Assembly: GCA_903892355.1 (NCBI GenBank)
Contig: CAITIE010000073.1
Span: 1-64,000, forward strand
DNA length: 64,000 nucleotides
Direction of reading: 5' to 3'
Source of the DNA: an uncultured Pirellula sp.
GTDB taxonomy: Bacteria; Planctomycetota; Planctomycetia; Pirellulales; Pirellulaceae
The notes below the pieces were generated by a model that was given only the letters and a program-made list of their open reading frames with translations, was not told the DNA's origin and made no database searches. Positions 53,710 through 64,000 of the stretch are shown here, in pieces. Position numbers and translations under genes: made by a program. Within the stretch, counting starts at the first letter, position 1; each line of letters starts with the position of its first letter.

Positions 53710-54426
53710 ATGACGAATGCAAATACCACCGAGGGCCAATCCTCCTCAAGCAAGCTTGCTTCTGAGAGACAGGAATCGAGCGTGTCTAGGGTTTGCCGAA
53801 AAATCTTTTACCGGTCAATGCGGACACTCGCACGTCTTTTCGCCACCACCGCTTGCCGCATGCGCGTCGAAGGACGCCATCTGCTCCCCGACCGCGGTGG
53901 AGCCATGTTGTTATCCACCCATCAATCCGTCATGGATCCAGTATTGGTAGGTCTCTGCTGCAACCGTTTTATCAACTATCTCGCCCGGCACACGCTTTTC
54001 AAGAACCCACTTTTTTCACTGCTAATCCGAGTCTTGGATGCTATTGAAATCGATCGAGAACGGGGTGGACTCGCCGGCTTGAAGGAAATGCTAAAACGTC
54101 TCAAACGAGGTGAAGCGGTCCTCTTATTCCCGGAGGGAACGAGAACAAACAGTGGGCGTATTGGGGAAATCAAACCTGGATTTATTCCCATCGCTCGACG
54201 CTCGGGAGTTCCCTTGGTTCCCATCGCAGTGGTTGGTGCCTACGAATGCATGCCCAAAGGTGCCAAGTGGTTAATTCCACACCCCATCGCTGTCGTCTTT
54301 GGAAAACCCATACTCGAAAATGAGTACAAAGAACTTTCGGACGAGGAGTTGTTGACTCTCCTAAGTAAGTCCCTGCATCAACTCTATGCACGTGGTTGTC
54401 AACTCACCGTGCTATCGAGTCGGTAA
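53710..54426 (+). CDS. plsC: 1-acyl-sn-glycerol-3-phosphate acyltransferase
   Basis: The 238-residue product has the acyltransferase motifs HQSVMD (residues 71-76, the HX4D catalytic site), LLFPEGTRTNSG, IKPGFIPIARRSGVPLVPIA and an N-terminal amphipathic region (RKIFYRSMRTLARLFATT). It acylates lysophosphatidate in phospholipid synthesis at the inner membrane face. The first 25 residues are polar and Ser-rich, so a later start is conceivable, but no better start signal is seen. Lies 82 bases after cmk, likely in the same transcript. Confidence 0.9.
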   Translation: MTNANTTEGQSSSSKLASERQESSVSRVCRKIFYRSMRTLARLFATTACRMRVEGRHLLPDRGGAMLLSTHQSVMDPVLVGLCCNRFINYLARHTLFKNPLFSLLIRVLDAIEIDRERGGLAGLKEMLKRLKRGEAVLLFPEGTRTNSGRIGEIKPGFIPIARRSGVPLVPIAVVGAYECMPKGAKWLIPHPIAVVFGKPILENEYKELSDEELLTLLSKSLHQLYARGCQLTVLSSR

Positions 54427-54533
54427 TTCTCGGCAATCCAGATGGCCTCACGCTCTTTGGTCAGTCGTTGTAATCGTTACAAATGTTCTCTTGAACATTC
54501 GCCCCCTAAAATCGTAATGGTCCGGTTTATCGG

Positions 54534-57245
54534 GTGCATGATCTTTGCAAAGTTCGACCTAACTTCTCTTGGACTCTGGAAACCCCTGTATACGTATACC
54601 TCGTTGGTATCCTCCAGAAACCCGCAAGGAACTCAGTTTTGCTCGAGATCACCCCGACTCCCACTCCACTGCGGAAGAGTGCCCCTTGGGCTCTCGATAT
54701 CGCACTTCCGATCGTCTTGGTCGGACTAGCGATAGCGTGTGGGCTTTACGGAGTTTCAGACAATCTCGTTTATGGCCCTATCGAGCAACGGGCCCATAAT
54801 ATTTCCGACGAGATCGCCAAGCGATTCTCCGAAAAGCCAGTTTTCGAAAACCTACAAAGTTGGCTTGAAAATCCATCGGATCCATCGCTTCGCTGGGTGG
54901 CCATCATTGATCCCTCCGATTCTCGAATCGTCGCTGGAACACACCTGAATTGGGTTGGTTCTGTCATCGAAGAGGTACCGGACAAATCATCGGCAAAACA
55001 ACTATTTAATGCCGTGGCCAATTACACCAAAGCGAAGCCGTACTTCACGAGTGATGGCTTCTATTGCTACACAACTTCACTGGCTGCATCGAGCGACCCC
55101 AAAGCCGCCTACATCGTATCATCCTGCATCGATACCCGCTTAGAGCAGCAACTTTATCATCGAGTCATCACGCTGGGCACGGTATGGATCTTGATTACAA
55201 CTCTACTAGCCTTCGGATTGATCCAATTACGCCTTAGTCGATTACTCCTGCGCCCAGGACATGAACTAGCGAGCTCCATCCGGGACAACCGTGAATCCAC
55301 GAACAGTCGTTCAGGGCTACTCTCGGAACTATTTGCTACTTGGAACACTCACCAAGCCAAAGTTGTCGAGCATCGAAGACTGGTTGAAAAACTGATCGCA
55401 ACTCGTGATCAAATGGAATCGATACAGAACGTTTTCGATCAACACTTCCTGATCTCACGAGTCGACCGGTACGGGTACTTTGAGGATGTCAACGATACCC
55501 TCTGTAGAACCATTGGTTACAGTCAAACGCAATTACTTCGAAAACCCATCTCAAAGCTATTTTCGATACCCAACAACCCCGAAGCCCTCGAGTCCCTGTT
55601 GCAGTTCAATAATCAATCGGGAGTATGGCGAGGAGACATCAGGGTGATGATGGAAAATGGCTCATACCTATGGATGGATACCGCGGTCAGCGTCATCACC
55701 GATGAAAAGACGAAACGGTTCAGCTTGCTCTTTATCCAAGCAGATATCACCGCCAGAAAACAAGCCGAAGAGGCAACCGAGACCACCCAGAACGAACTCA
55801 GACAAGCCAACGAATTAGCAAATGCACTCGCCAAAGAGTCGCAAGCTGCTAGCCAGGCGAAGTCTGAGTTTCTGGCCAATATGAGTCATGAGATCCGCAC
55901 GCCGATGACTTCCATTCTCGGCTACTCCGAATTACTGACCTCAGAACTTGGAAGCGAGATTGGAATCGATATCCAGAAGGACCACTTGAAGACCATCAAA
56001 CGCCACGGTGAACACCTCCTTGCCATCATCAATGACATCCTTGACTTGTCAAAAATCGAAGCCGGAAAGATGCAGTTGGAAGTCATTTCCACATCGCCGA
56101 TTTCGATTGTGAAGGATGCTATTTCATTGATGCATTTCAAAGCTCAAGAAAAAGGTTTACTGCTTGGGTTTTGCAACGAAACGGAGATTCCAAACGCTAT
56201 ACAGACCGACCCAGTCCGCTTACGTCAAATTGCTGTCAACTTGATCGGAAACGCAATCAAATTCACCGATCGAGGTTCTATCAAGGTTTCTCTAAGTTGC
56301 GACCCTATCCGAGAATTGCTAAGTCTTAAGGTAGAAGATACCGGGATCGGCATGACTCAAGAGCAAATTTCAAAGCTTTTCCATCCATTCACTCAGGCTG
56401 ATACGAGCACGACACGTCGATTCGGAGGAACCGGATTGGGACTTCGAATCTGCCAACGGCTCGCCAACATGCTAGGTGGCGACGTCAAAGTAAACAGTCG
56501 TTGGGGTCGAGGAAGCACTTTTGTAGCCACGATCTCCACAGGTCGACTCTACAGCGTCGAGTGGGAAGAATCTGGCAGAATCGATTTCCAAAATCATTCC
56601 GAACCGAGACAACGTGAGAATCTATTGCCGAGTGCTGCTTTGTCAAACGATCCAGACACTGACGCTTTGTCCTGCGACATTGATTCCTTCGAAGCTAGTG
56701 ATGCCTCGAAAACCACCCTGGTACGAATCCCAGATCTCGCAACCCCGAATCCGCCACCTCAAAACATCGAGAAGTCACTAACCGGCGTACGCATACTCCT
56801 CGCCGAAGATGGAACAGACAATGCCAAGCTGATCCGCTTCTTTCTAGAAAAATCCGGAGCCCAAGTCCAAATTCATGACAATGGTCGAACCGCGTTATGT
56901 TGCTTGACATCCGACGGGACTATCGATGGAGACTTGCTGCTCCCACCGGCTTTCGACTTGATCATCACCGACATGCAAATGCCGGAACTAGACGGCTATA
57001 AATTTGCGAGTTTGCTACGGCAAAAGGGTTGGAATCGCCCGGTAATCGCACTAACGGCCCATGCCATGTCCGACGATCGACAAAAATGCTTGGACGCCGG
57101 TTGCGATGACTTCGCCACAAAGCCGATCGATCGCAAAGTACTCACAGAAACGTGCGTTCGCTGGGCTTCGAAAGTCAAGGCCTTCAATCCCGCTCCGACA
57201 TTACCAATGACAACCTTGAATTCGAATCTGACTTCAAACGCTTGA
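54534..57245 (+). CDS. Hybrid sensor histidine kinase (PAS - HisKA - HATPase - receiver)
   Basis: The product has two membrane segments (about residues 52-72 and 211-230) around an extracytoplasmic sensor domain. A PAS domain (about 295-410, [19 protein letters not shown]) follows, then a short coiled linker and the H-box [16 protein letters not shown] with His452. The ATPase boxes are [10 protein letters not shown] and [16 protein letters not shown]. The C-terminal receiver has the phospho-accepting Asp in [13 protein letters not shown] and lysine in DDFATKPID. The start is GTG at 54534 with a poor ribosome binding site; a TTG at 54639 preceded by AAGGA gives an 868-residue version and may be the true start. 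Convergent with the giant Ser/Thr kinase. The signal sensed is unknown. Confidence 0.9.
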   Translation: MHDLCKVRPNFSWTLETPVYVYLVGILQKPARNSVLLEITPTPTPLRKSAPWALDIALPIVLVGLAIACGLYGVSDNLVYGPIEQRAHNISDEIAKRFSEKPVFENLQSWLENPSDPSLRWVAIIDPSDSRIVAGTHLNWVGSVIEEVPDKSSAKQLFNAVANYTKAKPYFTSDGFYCYTTSLAASSDPKAAYIVSSCIDTRLEQQLYHRVITLGTVWILITTLLAFGLIQLRLSRLLLRPGHELASSIRDNRESTNSRSGLLSELFATWNTHQAKVVEHRRLVEKLIATRDQMESIQNVFDQHFLISRVDRYGYFEDVNDTLCRTIGYSQTQLLRKPISKLFSIPNNPEALESLLQFNNQSGVWRGDIRVMMENGSYLWMDTAVSVITDEKTKRFSLLFIQADITARKQAEEATETTQNELRQANELANALAKESQAASQAKSEFLANMSHEIRTPMTSILGYSELLTSELGSEIGIDIQKDHLKTIKRHGEHLLAIINDILDLSKIEAGKMQLEVISTSPISIVKDAISLMHFKAQEKGLLLGFCNETEIPNAIQTDPVRLRQIAVNLIGNAIKFTDRGSIKVSLSCDPIRELLSLKVEDTGIGMTQEQISKLFHPFTQADTSTTRRFGGTGLGLRICQRLANMLGGDVKVNSRWGRGSTFVATISTGRLYSVEWEESGRIDFQNHSEPRQRENLLPSAALSNDPDTDALSCDIDSFEASDASKTTLVRIPDLATPNPPPQNIEKSLTGVRILLAEDGTDNAKLIRFFLEKSGAQVQIHDNGRTALCCLTSDGTIDGDLLLPPAFDLIITDMQMPELDGYKFASLLRQKGWNRPVIALTAHAMSDDRQKCLDAGCDDFATKPIDRKVLTETCVRWASKVKAFNPAPTLPMTTLNSNLTSNA

Positions 57246-57284
57246 TTCATTCATGGAATCAAAAATTGCTGGTTTCTTAATTGG

Positions 57285-60200
57285 CTACTGATCTTCCGCC
57301 TCGGTGTACCAACCGATTACTCGTCCATCACTATCGCCACTAAGCAATGTCGTACCGTCGTTGGAGAACTCTAAAGCGGTAACCTTGGCACCGATATGCC
57401 CAGGCAACGAATAAAGTTCACGCGCCTGAGTGTCCCAGCGTCTCGTGGCAAACCACACACTAAGTGTTCCAGAGACATCTCCGACCACGAAAACATTTCC
57501 CTTCGGCGAAACAGAAGCTCGCTCGATCATGGACTGATTCGCCAATGAGAAATCGGACCTTAACAATTGCCGTTTATCTCGATCAACACGGCACCAATCA
57601 ATCCTGCTCTCCCGTCCATCCACTTTCCGAATTAGCATCAACAGCGATGCATCGCCTCTTTCACCATCCATTGATTCGGCAAACCAAATAGCACTCAGAC
57701 CTTGCGCAGTATCGCTTAACGCGCCAGGCTCCACTTCGAGTGGGTAACGCTTCCAACTGCTAGCATCCGCCTCTACTATCTCCGCATTCCCGTGGTCAGC
57801 CCCAAAAAGCCAACCCTCGCCATTGGCAAGCGTAACAGCCCATCGAACGTCGTTTACTTCTAACGTGACTTTCCATTCCAAGTCATCTTGTTTACTAACC
57901 AAGCATGCACACGACCGATGCTCTTTGTCAGTACCAATCAAACAAATCGATTGTCGATTACTTGAGATTCCGATGAACTGAAGCGTTTGGAATCGATGTC
58001 GAATAGGACTCCATGAATAACCTCTTTCTGGATCGAGATACTCAGCTGCGAATAACCCCTGATTATCCATCCTCATTAGGACCATCTTTCCATCTTTGGA
58101 AATAACCGAATCCAAACATTGACCTCGCCCCATTGGTTCATTTGCGAAATTTTCATTTCCAAGATGGGACGCCAACTCGATCACTCCTCTTGAATCAGTG
58201 AGAACGATCGCACCATCGGCGGATTTCTGTACCTTTACGAGTCCACCGACAGACTTAACTGATTCGAATTGCAGAGCCTGTTCTTCGGCATTCAGATAAT
58301 GCCAGTCCCCTGTTTTCTCAAGATACGATACTACCTTAGGTTGTGTGGAATCGTGCTCCCAGTTCAACAGGGACAGTTTACTCTTCCGTTTACTGTCACT
58401 CGATCGCACTGCGAATCGAAGCCTATCTGCAGAATCGATGGCTTTGGATAAATCCATGTCAACATAGCTCCAACGCAATTCCTGCTCAGCCACGGCAAGT
58501 TCAGGAAACTCCCGACTCCAATCGAGCCCTCCAAATCCGGTCCCATCCCAGGTTAACCTAGCAATCCGACCGTGTTCAAAGAGTATGTAAAACCTCCTTC
58601 CATCCGTAGACCAAGCAGCTTGAACGGGCTGAAAACGATTATTAATCGCCAGATCAAAATTGCGAAAGCGTTCCCGATCCCAGGAACCTGGATCCGCGCT
58701 GTCGAGGACACGAACCGAGCCATATTCGTTTACCAATGCATACAATTTCCCCTCAATGGGATGCGCTGAAGCGATTACAGTTCCAAAGCGTTTTTCCTCT
58801 ACACCCAATGTCCAATTTTCGGTCGAAACACCCCACGTGGATTTTCCGTCGCCGCAGATCAACTCCTTGTCATCAGCGATAAACCCAAGCCTGACAGGGC
58901 CATCGGAGGGTATCGAAAGTCGCGCGAGCATCCTACCAGTGGCCATGTCCCATATGCAGACTTCACTTCGGTCTTGTGCTTTATCTAAGTAGAAATTCGA
59001 TTCCAAGGCTCTCCGTGCAGAGGTCGCGACCCAAGAATGTTTCGACGCACACGCCGCATCGACAACTTGTGAGTAAGGCGTGTGCCCAAGGTAGTGGGGC
59101 GTGAATCCGCGACGCAGACCAGGTGACCCTGCATTTTCACCTAGAAGAATTACGCCGTTAATATCAACAACACAAGGCACATTCGCGGGCCCAAATCCGG
59201 TGCTTGAAATCGAGACGGGAGTTTTGAGAAGGGTGGAACCTCTCCTTCGCTCCTGTTCGATCCTATCCCAGCGCATGACAACTCCTTGTCGATCGAACCC
59301 CATGATTCGATCTCCACCCTCCACAAAACAAAAACCTGCGACGTCCGATTGCAAACCGGACAAAAATCGATCGTAAACCAACCTATCGGACTGCCGAAGC
59401 TGCCAAACGTGAATGATTGGATCGTCGCTTCTCGATAATACCGTACCATCGGAATCGCAGAGTACTTGATTGACCGCGCTTTGATGACGTCGCTGCGAAC
59501 GATGCGTCTCGATGATCGCATCGAAATCCTCCTCTTTCAACACTTCAATATTCAAATTTCCCGTTGCCTCGTCGAGGCCCGACCACATCATGGGTACGGG
59601 TAAAACTGCTCCATCGGTACAACCGAGGAGCAGAGTCGTTCCGTTCGGTGACATACACGCAGTCGAAACATTTTTCCCAACCGATGGGGGTAGAGGAATG
59701 GATACAACATTCCCACCATTGAGACTCGCAATAAAGCAAACGCTTCCAGCGGCTGGCAATTGACTAAATCCAAAAACGAAATCCTCAAGCTTTCCTTCGA
59801 GTGGTTGCAAGACTTTCAGATCACCACGTATCGGCAACACCGTAGGCTCTGAGAGCGAATCGCCCTGCACTCGCCATTTCCATAGCCCACTGTTGATTCC
59901 ACCAATGAGCCATACACCATCATTGCTGAATGCAACCGAACTCAGTTTTCTTTTCTCAATCCCAGGTACGGAAGACTGCCGACCAGTTTCCGTTGAGAGC
60001 ATTACCGTCCTCGACATCGATTCTCCTGCAACCCCCGAGGCAATTAGCAGTTTCCCGTCCGGCGACAAAGAAAAATTCTGCATCGGTCCATCGATTAGGA
60101 CTCCCGGTTCATCACTCCAACGCAGTTCCGATTCGGAGGATCGAACAAAACGAAGTCGCCCTTCACTATCCCCAATCGCTACGCGACCAGACGTGCGATC

Positions 60201-62519
60201 AAAAGCAATCCCTGCCAACTTAGAGTCCGAATGGATTCGGGCAAGGTCTTCGTTGTTGTAATATCGAATTCGCTGTATCGCCCAATTATCCAACATCCGT
60301 GCCACTTGAGATCGCTCTAATTCAACAGAACTACTTGATATGCTCGATGCCGAATCGCCCCCATCCGTCACAGGCCAGCCGTTGGGAATCTTTCCGATAT
60401 CTCGAATCATTGCGCTACTACGGGCTGTCTCAAGCCCGATCGCTTGAGAGTTAGACAACGTGACGTTTGATTGGTAGGTTCCCAACAATGCCGCTCTAGC
60501 GTTTCGACGAGCCTCCTTTTCATTTTCCTTGGCTTGCCTCTCAGCTTCTCTCGCGTTCCGTTCCTCAGTGCGAGCCAAGTCCAGGGCTTCTGCTTCCTTC
60601 TTTCTCGCCTCTTCCGTCTCTTGAAGGGCCTTAACCGCGATGCGTTCGGATGCTTGTGCCTGGGTCTTTGCGTCGGTTTCTTGTTCTTTAGCAGCCCTTT
60701 CCTTTTCGGCCGCTTGACGCGCGATCGCAGCCTGCATGCTTGCATAATAGGTTGCAACAGAGAGGGCAACAGTTGCAAATAGTATCACCCCTGTTAGCAA
60801 TCGACGCGTAAAACGGAGACGGGATTCACGAAGAAGCAAGGTTTCCTTGCGAACCCGTGCGATTTCTCGATACGAGGCATGTTCTGAATTGTCCGGATCT
60901 AAAACCTGCAAACAAAGATCAAAATCGCCACAGTCAAGGGCTGATTTCCCATAGGCTAGTTTCGCCTTCCCAAGCCCGAGTACCGCAGACTGATTTTCCG
61001 GCCAAAGTTCGATGGCTTCCTGCATCGAGAAACAGGATCTTGCAAAACCCTCGTAATCATTTGTTTTCTCGGCGAGCTCCAATGCTTCCTCGGCACGACG
61101 CGTTAAAGAAATGCTTTCGGAATGCCTTAGTACCTCTCGAATCGCATCCTGGAACTTCGTTACCGATTCATATCTGTCTTCGACCTCAGTCGATAATGCC
61201 TTGCGGGCAATGTCAACCAATGGATCCTCAACACTGCTTGGAACAATCTGATTGTTCATCGCCTGCAACAAGCACTCTCTTACGTTTTTCCCTCCGTGAG
61301 GTGGATGCCCCGTGATGATCTCATAAAGTATTCCGCCGAGAATGTAGATATCGCTCCCTTTTCCAATCTTTGGGACGATGTGACGTGCCATTTCCGGCGA
61401 CATGTAGGCAGGCGTGCCACTCATGCTAAAGCTATTTTGGGCTGGCAACTGGATCGCCAATCCCCAATCCATGACGAGGACTTCGCCGAAGGCACCGATC
61501 ATGACATTTTCCGGTTTCAAATCTCGGTGGATCACATTCCGCGAATGCGCAAACGCCACGGCATCGCACACCTTCATGAAGATCTCGATATTCTCGTCCC
61601 TGGTCCTGCTGCCAATTGCGTCTTGCCATGGCTTCCCATCCACCATCTTCATCGAGTAGAAGAGAGTCCCATCGTCTTGAGTTCCTATCTCGTGGATCGG
61701 AACGATGTTTGGATGGTCTAGATCCCCAGTGATGCGAGCTTCGTAATAAAACTTCTTCTTCGCATCAAAATTGACTTCCACCCCAGACTTGATCGCCTTG
61801 ATAGCAACCTTGCGATCTAACGCCTTTTGGATTGCCGCGTATACTACCCCCATCCCACCTTCACCTAGTTTTTTCACAATGGTGTAGTCGGGTGTTGATC
61901 CCATAACTCGATCGTCACTTCGGGACAAAGAACGCCGACTGATCGTCTTTAAAATGCTTTCTTCCGGCGACTCCACCTCCGGATCGACATGAGTCTTTGC
62001 GTTTTTCCCACGTTGAACTGTGGGTGTCGCCGGTGCATTTTCGTCCAATCCTATCGTCTTGTCTTTTGCATTCAAATGAATTGTCGCAGTGACAGGAATC
62101 GCAACGGAATCCATCGAAAATGCACCCGTCGCTAACGTCGATCCACCTTGAGAATCGATGGTCGCAGTCATCGCATCCAGTTCGAGATCCCTGGTACCCT
62201 CCTTAGGGAGATCTATCGTCATCACCGTAACATCGGTAATTCCTTTCCCAGAGGGCGACTGCACTTCTTTGGGGATATCCAACGACGCATTGCTCTCCAT
62301 ATCAATGGTTCCGTTCACGCCCCCAAGCGTTTTTGAAGAATCGCCGACAATGTCCAGAGAGGCGGGTAAATCAATGGTGGCCGTCCCAGAAAAGGCATCG
62401 ATGGTCTTTCCAAGATCGTTTCCAGGTGCCGGTTTTGAAAGCGCTCCGCCACAATGCGGACAGACTCGCTCCGGCTGCATCGATTCGATTTGCTTGTTAC
62501 AGTGGGCGCACTGAATCAT
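57285..62519 (-). CDS. Giant membrane Ser/Thr protein kinase with WD40-type repeats
   Basis: The 1744-residue product starts with a CxxC-x12-CxxC zinc ribbon (Cys4, 7, 20, 23). A low-complexity region (30-180) repeats the tripeptide TID. The kinase domain spans 212-465: glycine loop GEGGMG (219-224), Lys241, HRDLKPEN (331-338), DWG (351-353) and GTPAYMSPE. A helical region leads to a membrane segment (574-592) and a coiled coil (595-680). The remainder, about 1000 residues, is a WD40-like propeller array, predicted outside the cytoplasm (SLSPDGKLLIASG, ALEFSNDGTTLLSGDSDG). This is a typical planctomycete kinase plan. Its ATG overlaps the stop of the upstream gene by four bases. Confidence 0.9.
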   Translation of the reverse strand: MIQCAHCNKQIESMQPERVCPHCGGALSKPAPGNDLGKTIDAFSGTATIDLPASLDIVGDSSKTLGGVNGTIDMESNASLDIPKEVQSPSGKGITDVTVMTIDLPKEGTRDLELDAMTATIDSQGGSTLATGAFSMDSVAIPVTATIHLNAKDKTIGLDENAPATPTVQRGKNAKTHVDPEVESPEESILKTISRRSLSRSDDRVMGSTPDYTIVKKLGEGGMGVVYAAIQKALDRKVAIKAIKSGVEVNFDAKKKFYYEARITGDLDHPNIVPIHEIGTQDDGTLFYSMKMVDGKPWQDAIGSRTRDENIEIFMKVCDAVAFAHSRNVIHRDLKPENVMIGAFGEVLVMDWGLAIQLPAQNSFSMSGTPAYMSPEMARHIVPKIGKGSDIYILGGILYEIITGHPPHGGKNVRECLLQAMNNQIVPSSVEDPLVDIARKALSTEVEDRYESVTKFQDAIREVLRHSESISLTRRAEEALELAEKTNDYEGFARSCFSMQEAIELWPENQSAVLGLGKAKLAYGKSALDCGDFDLCLQVLDPDNSEHASYREIARVRKETLLLRESRLRFTRRLLTGVILFATVALSVATYYASMQAAIARQAAEKERAAKEQETDAKTQAQASERIAVKALQETEEARKKEAEALDLARTEERNAREAERQAKENEKEARRNARAALLGTYQSNVTLSNSQAIGLETARSSAMIRDIGKIPNGWPVTDGGDSASSISSSSVELERSQVARMLDNWAIQRIRYYNNEDLARIHSDSKLAGIAFDRTSGRVAIGDSEGRLRFVRSSESELRWSDEPGVLIDGPMQNFSLSPDGKLLIASGVAGESMSRTVMLSTETGRQSSVPGIEKRKLSSVAFSNDGVWLIGGINSGLWKWRVQGDSLSEPTVLPIRGDLKVLQPLEGKLEDFVFGFSQLPAAGSVCFIASLNGGNVVSIPLPPSVGKNVSTACMSPNGTTLLLGCTDGAVLPVPMMWSGLDEATGNLNIEVLKEEDFDAIIETHRSQRRHQSAVNQVLCDSDGTVLSRSDDPIIHVWQLRQSDRLVYDRFLSGLQSDVAGFCFVEGGDRIMGFDRQGVVMRWDRIEQERRRGSTLLKTPVSISSTGFGPANVPCVVDINGVILLGENAGSPGLRRGFTPHYLGHTPYSQVVDAACASKHSWVATSARRALESNFYLDKAQDRSEVCIWDMATGRMLARLSIPSDGPVRLGFIADDKELICGDGKSTWGVSTENWTLGVEEKRFGTVIASAHPIEGKLYALVNEYGSVRVLDSADPGSWDRERFRNFDLAINNRFQPVQAAWSTDGRRFYILFEHGRIARLTWDGTGFGGLDWSREFPELAVAEQELRWSYVDMDLSKAIDSADRLRFAVRSSDSKRKSKLSLLNWEHDSTQPKVVSYLEKTGDWHYLNAEEQALQFESVKSVGGLVKVQKSADGAIVLTDSRGVIELASHLGNENFANEPMGRGQCLDSVISKDGKMVLMRMDNQGLFAAEYLDPERGYSWSPIRHRFQTLQFIGISSNRQSICLIGTDKEHRSCACLVSKQDDLEWKVTLEVNDVRWAVTLANGEGWLFGADHGNAEIVEADASSWKRYPLEVEPGALSDTAQGLSAIWFAESMDGERGDASLLMLIRKVDGRESRIDWCRVDRDKRQLLRSDFSLANQSMIERASVSPKGNVFVVGDVSGTLSVWFATRRWDTQARELYSLPGHIGAKVTALEFSNDGTTLLSGDSDGRVIGWYTEAEDQ

Positions 62520-64000
62520 GGCTTGCGTTGTCCCTCAATCCCTGTGTTTTTCGAACTGGTCTCCTCGCCTACGACACCTTCCTCCGTGGAAATAATCGGC
62601 AACTCTTCGTTTTTGGAATCGAAATCCCTAACGGAGAAAACTTTGAGCACCCTGAATCCTACGGCTGGGTCCAACGTAATGATCGCATAGGCTCCTGCTG
62701 GTTTGTTTGGATTATTTCGATACTCGTCCACCCATCGATCGATATCACTCGCCGATGGAATCATTACTCCTTTCGTATCCTTTGTTTCGAGTTCGAGTTC
62801 ACCGTGAAGCAAGTCTGTTCGTACACTCGGTATTTTGCCGGCTCGTCGCAAAATCTCTTGCATCTCTGCTGACTTAAGCATGACTACTTGTACTTCACCG
62901 CGATCCGGAAGCTCGGTGGAGTCGGGTTGACCGTCTTGGTTCCTGTCTTCGAACCCAACCCGAATCACAATTACTTCCACCGCGTTTTCAGTAACATTAC
63001 GTATCTCCACATCTCCAGTGGTGCTTGGATACGTTGTCTCAATGACAGGAAATGCTCGAACTGGTGCAACGAGAATCGTCGGCGTTACGACAATTTCGCT
63101 AGGCATCGGCAAACTGATCTTTCGACCTGGGGCATAGACGTCCAACACGAAATCCGACTGAGGGGTCAAATCGATAAACCGCGCCGACGCATCTTGTGCC
63201 CCCCCATTCTCAAACATGAAAATCTCACTGGAACGACGGAATACGGCTGTTGTTGGTAGGGTCTGAAACGACGCTAAAAATGAATCACTGAATGGTACTG
63301 CTCGCTCTACTACGGCCGCATCCGACTTTGCAATGTGGGCAGGAATAGTACCGTTCCACAGAGTGGCGGAATTTCCTGACCGAAGCGAACCGTAGAGCTC
63401 CGAATAATTATCAAAAAGTTGTGATTTACCATCCGCATACTGAATCAAGATTTGAAATCCGTACTCACCCTTTATTCCAACCTGGGTAGCAACACGCTGA
63501 AGCACGTTTTGTGTCCCACTATCAGATGCAACATCGGCTGCGTAGAGAATATCTCGGGTTGAAAAGAAACCTGCAGTTGGCCCTCTTCCACCATCAAACG
63601 CCAGTGCAGTTAGTTCAGGCTGTAGCACATGTCGCAGGGTGGAAGGATCTAAATTGGATGCAACAATTTCTACGGATGCCCCGGGATTCATCGATAGTTC
63701 GGCGCCAGAGATCAAGACGATTTTACCGGGCGATTGACCGAAATAAACCTGGGAAACACTTCCAGAAATAGCAAGAGAATTACCTGGCAACGTCTCCAAC
63801 AAGATATTTACTGTATCCCCAAACGCGTTTACATGGCCGATATCCACCGATCCAGCGTTGCGGAAAAACACGCCATAATCACGCCCAATGGATTCTATGT
63901 ATGAAGCGCGGGAATACAAATCCGATACAGTTTCGCCACTGATGAGCCGATTCGATGCTGAGATGCCTGGAGGCAAATTGCTACCTAGTATTCCCAAGTA
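62516..64000 (-). CDS. C-terminal part of a large, probably extracellular protein (5' end beyond the window)
   Basis: The open frame continues to the right edge without a stop, so the first visible ATG at 63997 need not be the start. The visible 494 residues are rich in Val, Ser, Gly and Asp, with beta-type text such as GNSLAISGSVSQVYFGQSPG, SDFVLDVYAPGRKISLP and VEIRNVTENAVEVIVIRVG. A calcium-type loop DRNQDGQPDSTELPD resembles dockerin or thrombospondin type-3 segments. This suggests a large surface protein, but no family is recognised. The stop overlaps the Ser/Thr kinase start (ATGA), so the two are translationally coupled. Confidence 0.65.
   Translation of the reverse strand, partial: YLGILGSNLPPGISASNRLISGETVSDLYSRASYIESIGRDYGVFFRNAGSVDIGHVNAFGDTVNILLETLPGNSLAISGSVSQVYFGQSPGKIVLISGAELSMNPGASVEIVASNLDPSTLRHVLQPELTALAFDGGRGPTAGFFSTRDILYAADVASDSGTQNVLQRVATQVGIKGEYGFQILIQYADGKSQLFDNYSELYGSLRSGNSATLWNGTIPAHIAKSDAAVVERAVPFSDSFLASFQTLPTTAVFRRSSEIFMFENGGAQDASARFIDLTPQSDFVLDVYAPGRKISLPMPSEIVVTPTILVAPVRAFPVIETTYPSTTGDVEIRNVTENAVEVIVIRVGFEDRNQDGQPDSTELPDRGEVQVVMLKSAEMQEILRRAGKIPSVRTDLLHGELELETKDTKGVMIPSASDIDRWVDEYRNNPNKPAGAYAIITLDPAVGFRVLKVFSVRDFDSKNEELPIISTEEGVVGEETSSKNTGIEGQRKP

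Overview
The window reads as a chromosomal segment of a planctomycete, most likely of the Pirellulaceae/Rhodopirellula type. The main evidence is three classes of planctomycete-specific c-type cytochrome protein: DUF1549/DUF1553 at 3260, DUF1592-family at 18908, and a cytochrome-WD40 fusion at 35762. Two of these are paired with Tat-exported DUF1501 (6453) or DUF1552 (21460) partners. A giant Ser/Thr kinase with a DWG motif and WD40-like repeats, loose gene spacing and many short intergenic tandem repeats fit the same group. No rRNA, tRNA, CRISPR array or complete insertion sequence was seen.

Left part (1-10156): the 5' end of a REP-associated Y1 transposase with inverted-repeat modules upstream of it. 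Next comes a catabolic-looking block: an N-methyl amino acid oxidase and an enolase-superfamily dehydratase/epimerase on the minus strand, then on the plus strand a DUF1549/DUF1553 cytochrome protein, DUF1501, an amidohydrolase and an alpha/beta hydrolase. Next (10184-18714): a two-TM protein resembling an ion-channel pore, an Old Yellow Enzyme, an LpxH-like phosphoesterase overlapping a cardiolipin synthase, two short-chain dehydrogenases, a protein resembling Bacillus Tgl transglutaminase, and a PAC2 protein.

Middle (18908-35700): the DUF1592/DUF1552 pair, UDP-xylose synthase overlapping dihydropteroate synthase, a polytopic membrane protein, a gluzincin-like exported protease, an orphan secretin with a strong terminator, an ECF sigma factor, a planctomycete exported protein, a small GYF_2 protein and an exported protein made of exact 20-residue repeats. 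Next (35762-43777): the cytochrome-WD40 fusion, a YheT-type hydrolase, a PfkB kinase, a FAH-family protein with a 2,5-dioxovalerate dehydrogenase (together the last two steps of a Weimberg-type sugar-acid route), a methyltransferase and a Tat-exported sugar isomerase-like protein.

Right part (43824-64000): a very large AsmA-like protein divergent from a cysteine-rich repeat protein, then moeA, sppA, cmk, plsC, a hybrid histidine kinase and the WD40 Ser/Thr kinase. The kinase start codon overlaps the stop of a large protein that runs off the right edge.

The observations most worth a second look are the Tgl-like protein whose cysteine is kept but whose two neighbouring acidic positions are serines, the pore-like protein with a TGMG filter, the TID-motif N-terminus of the Ser/Thr kinase, the 20-residue repeat protein, and the recurring 13-16 bp tandem repeats that in three places run across a gene's stop codon.
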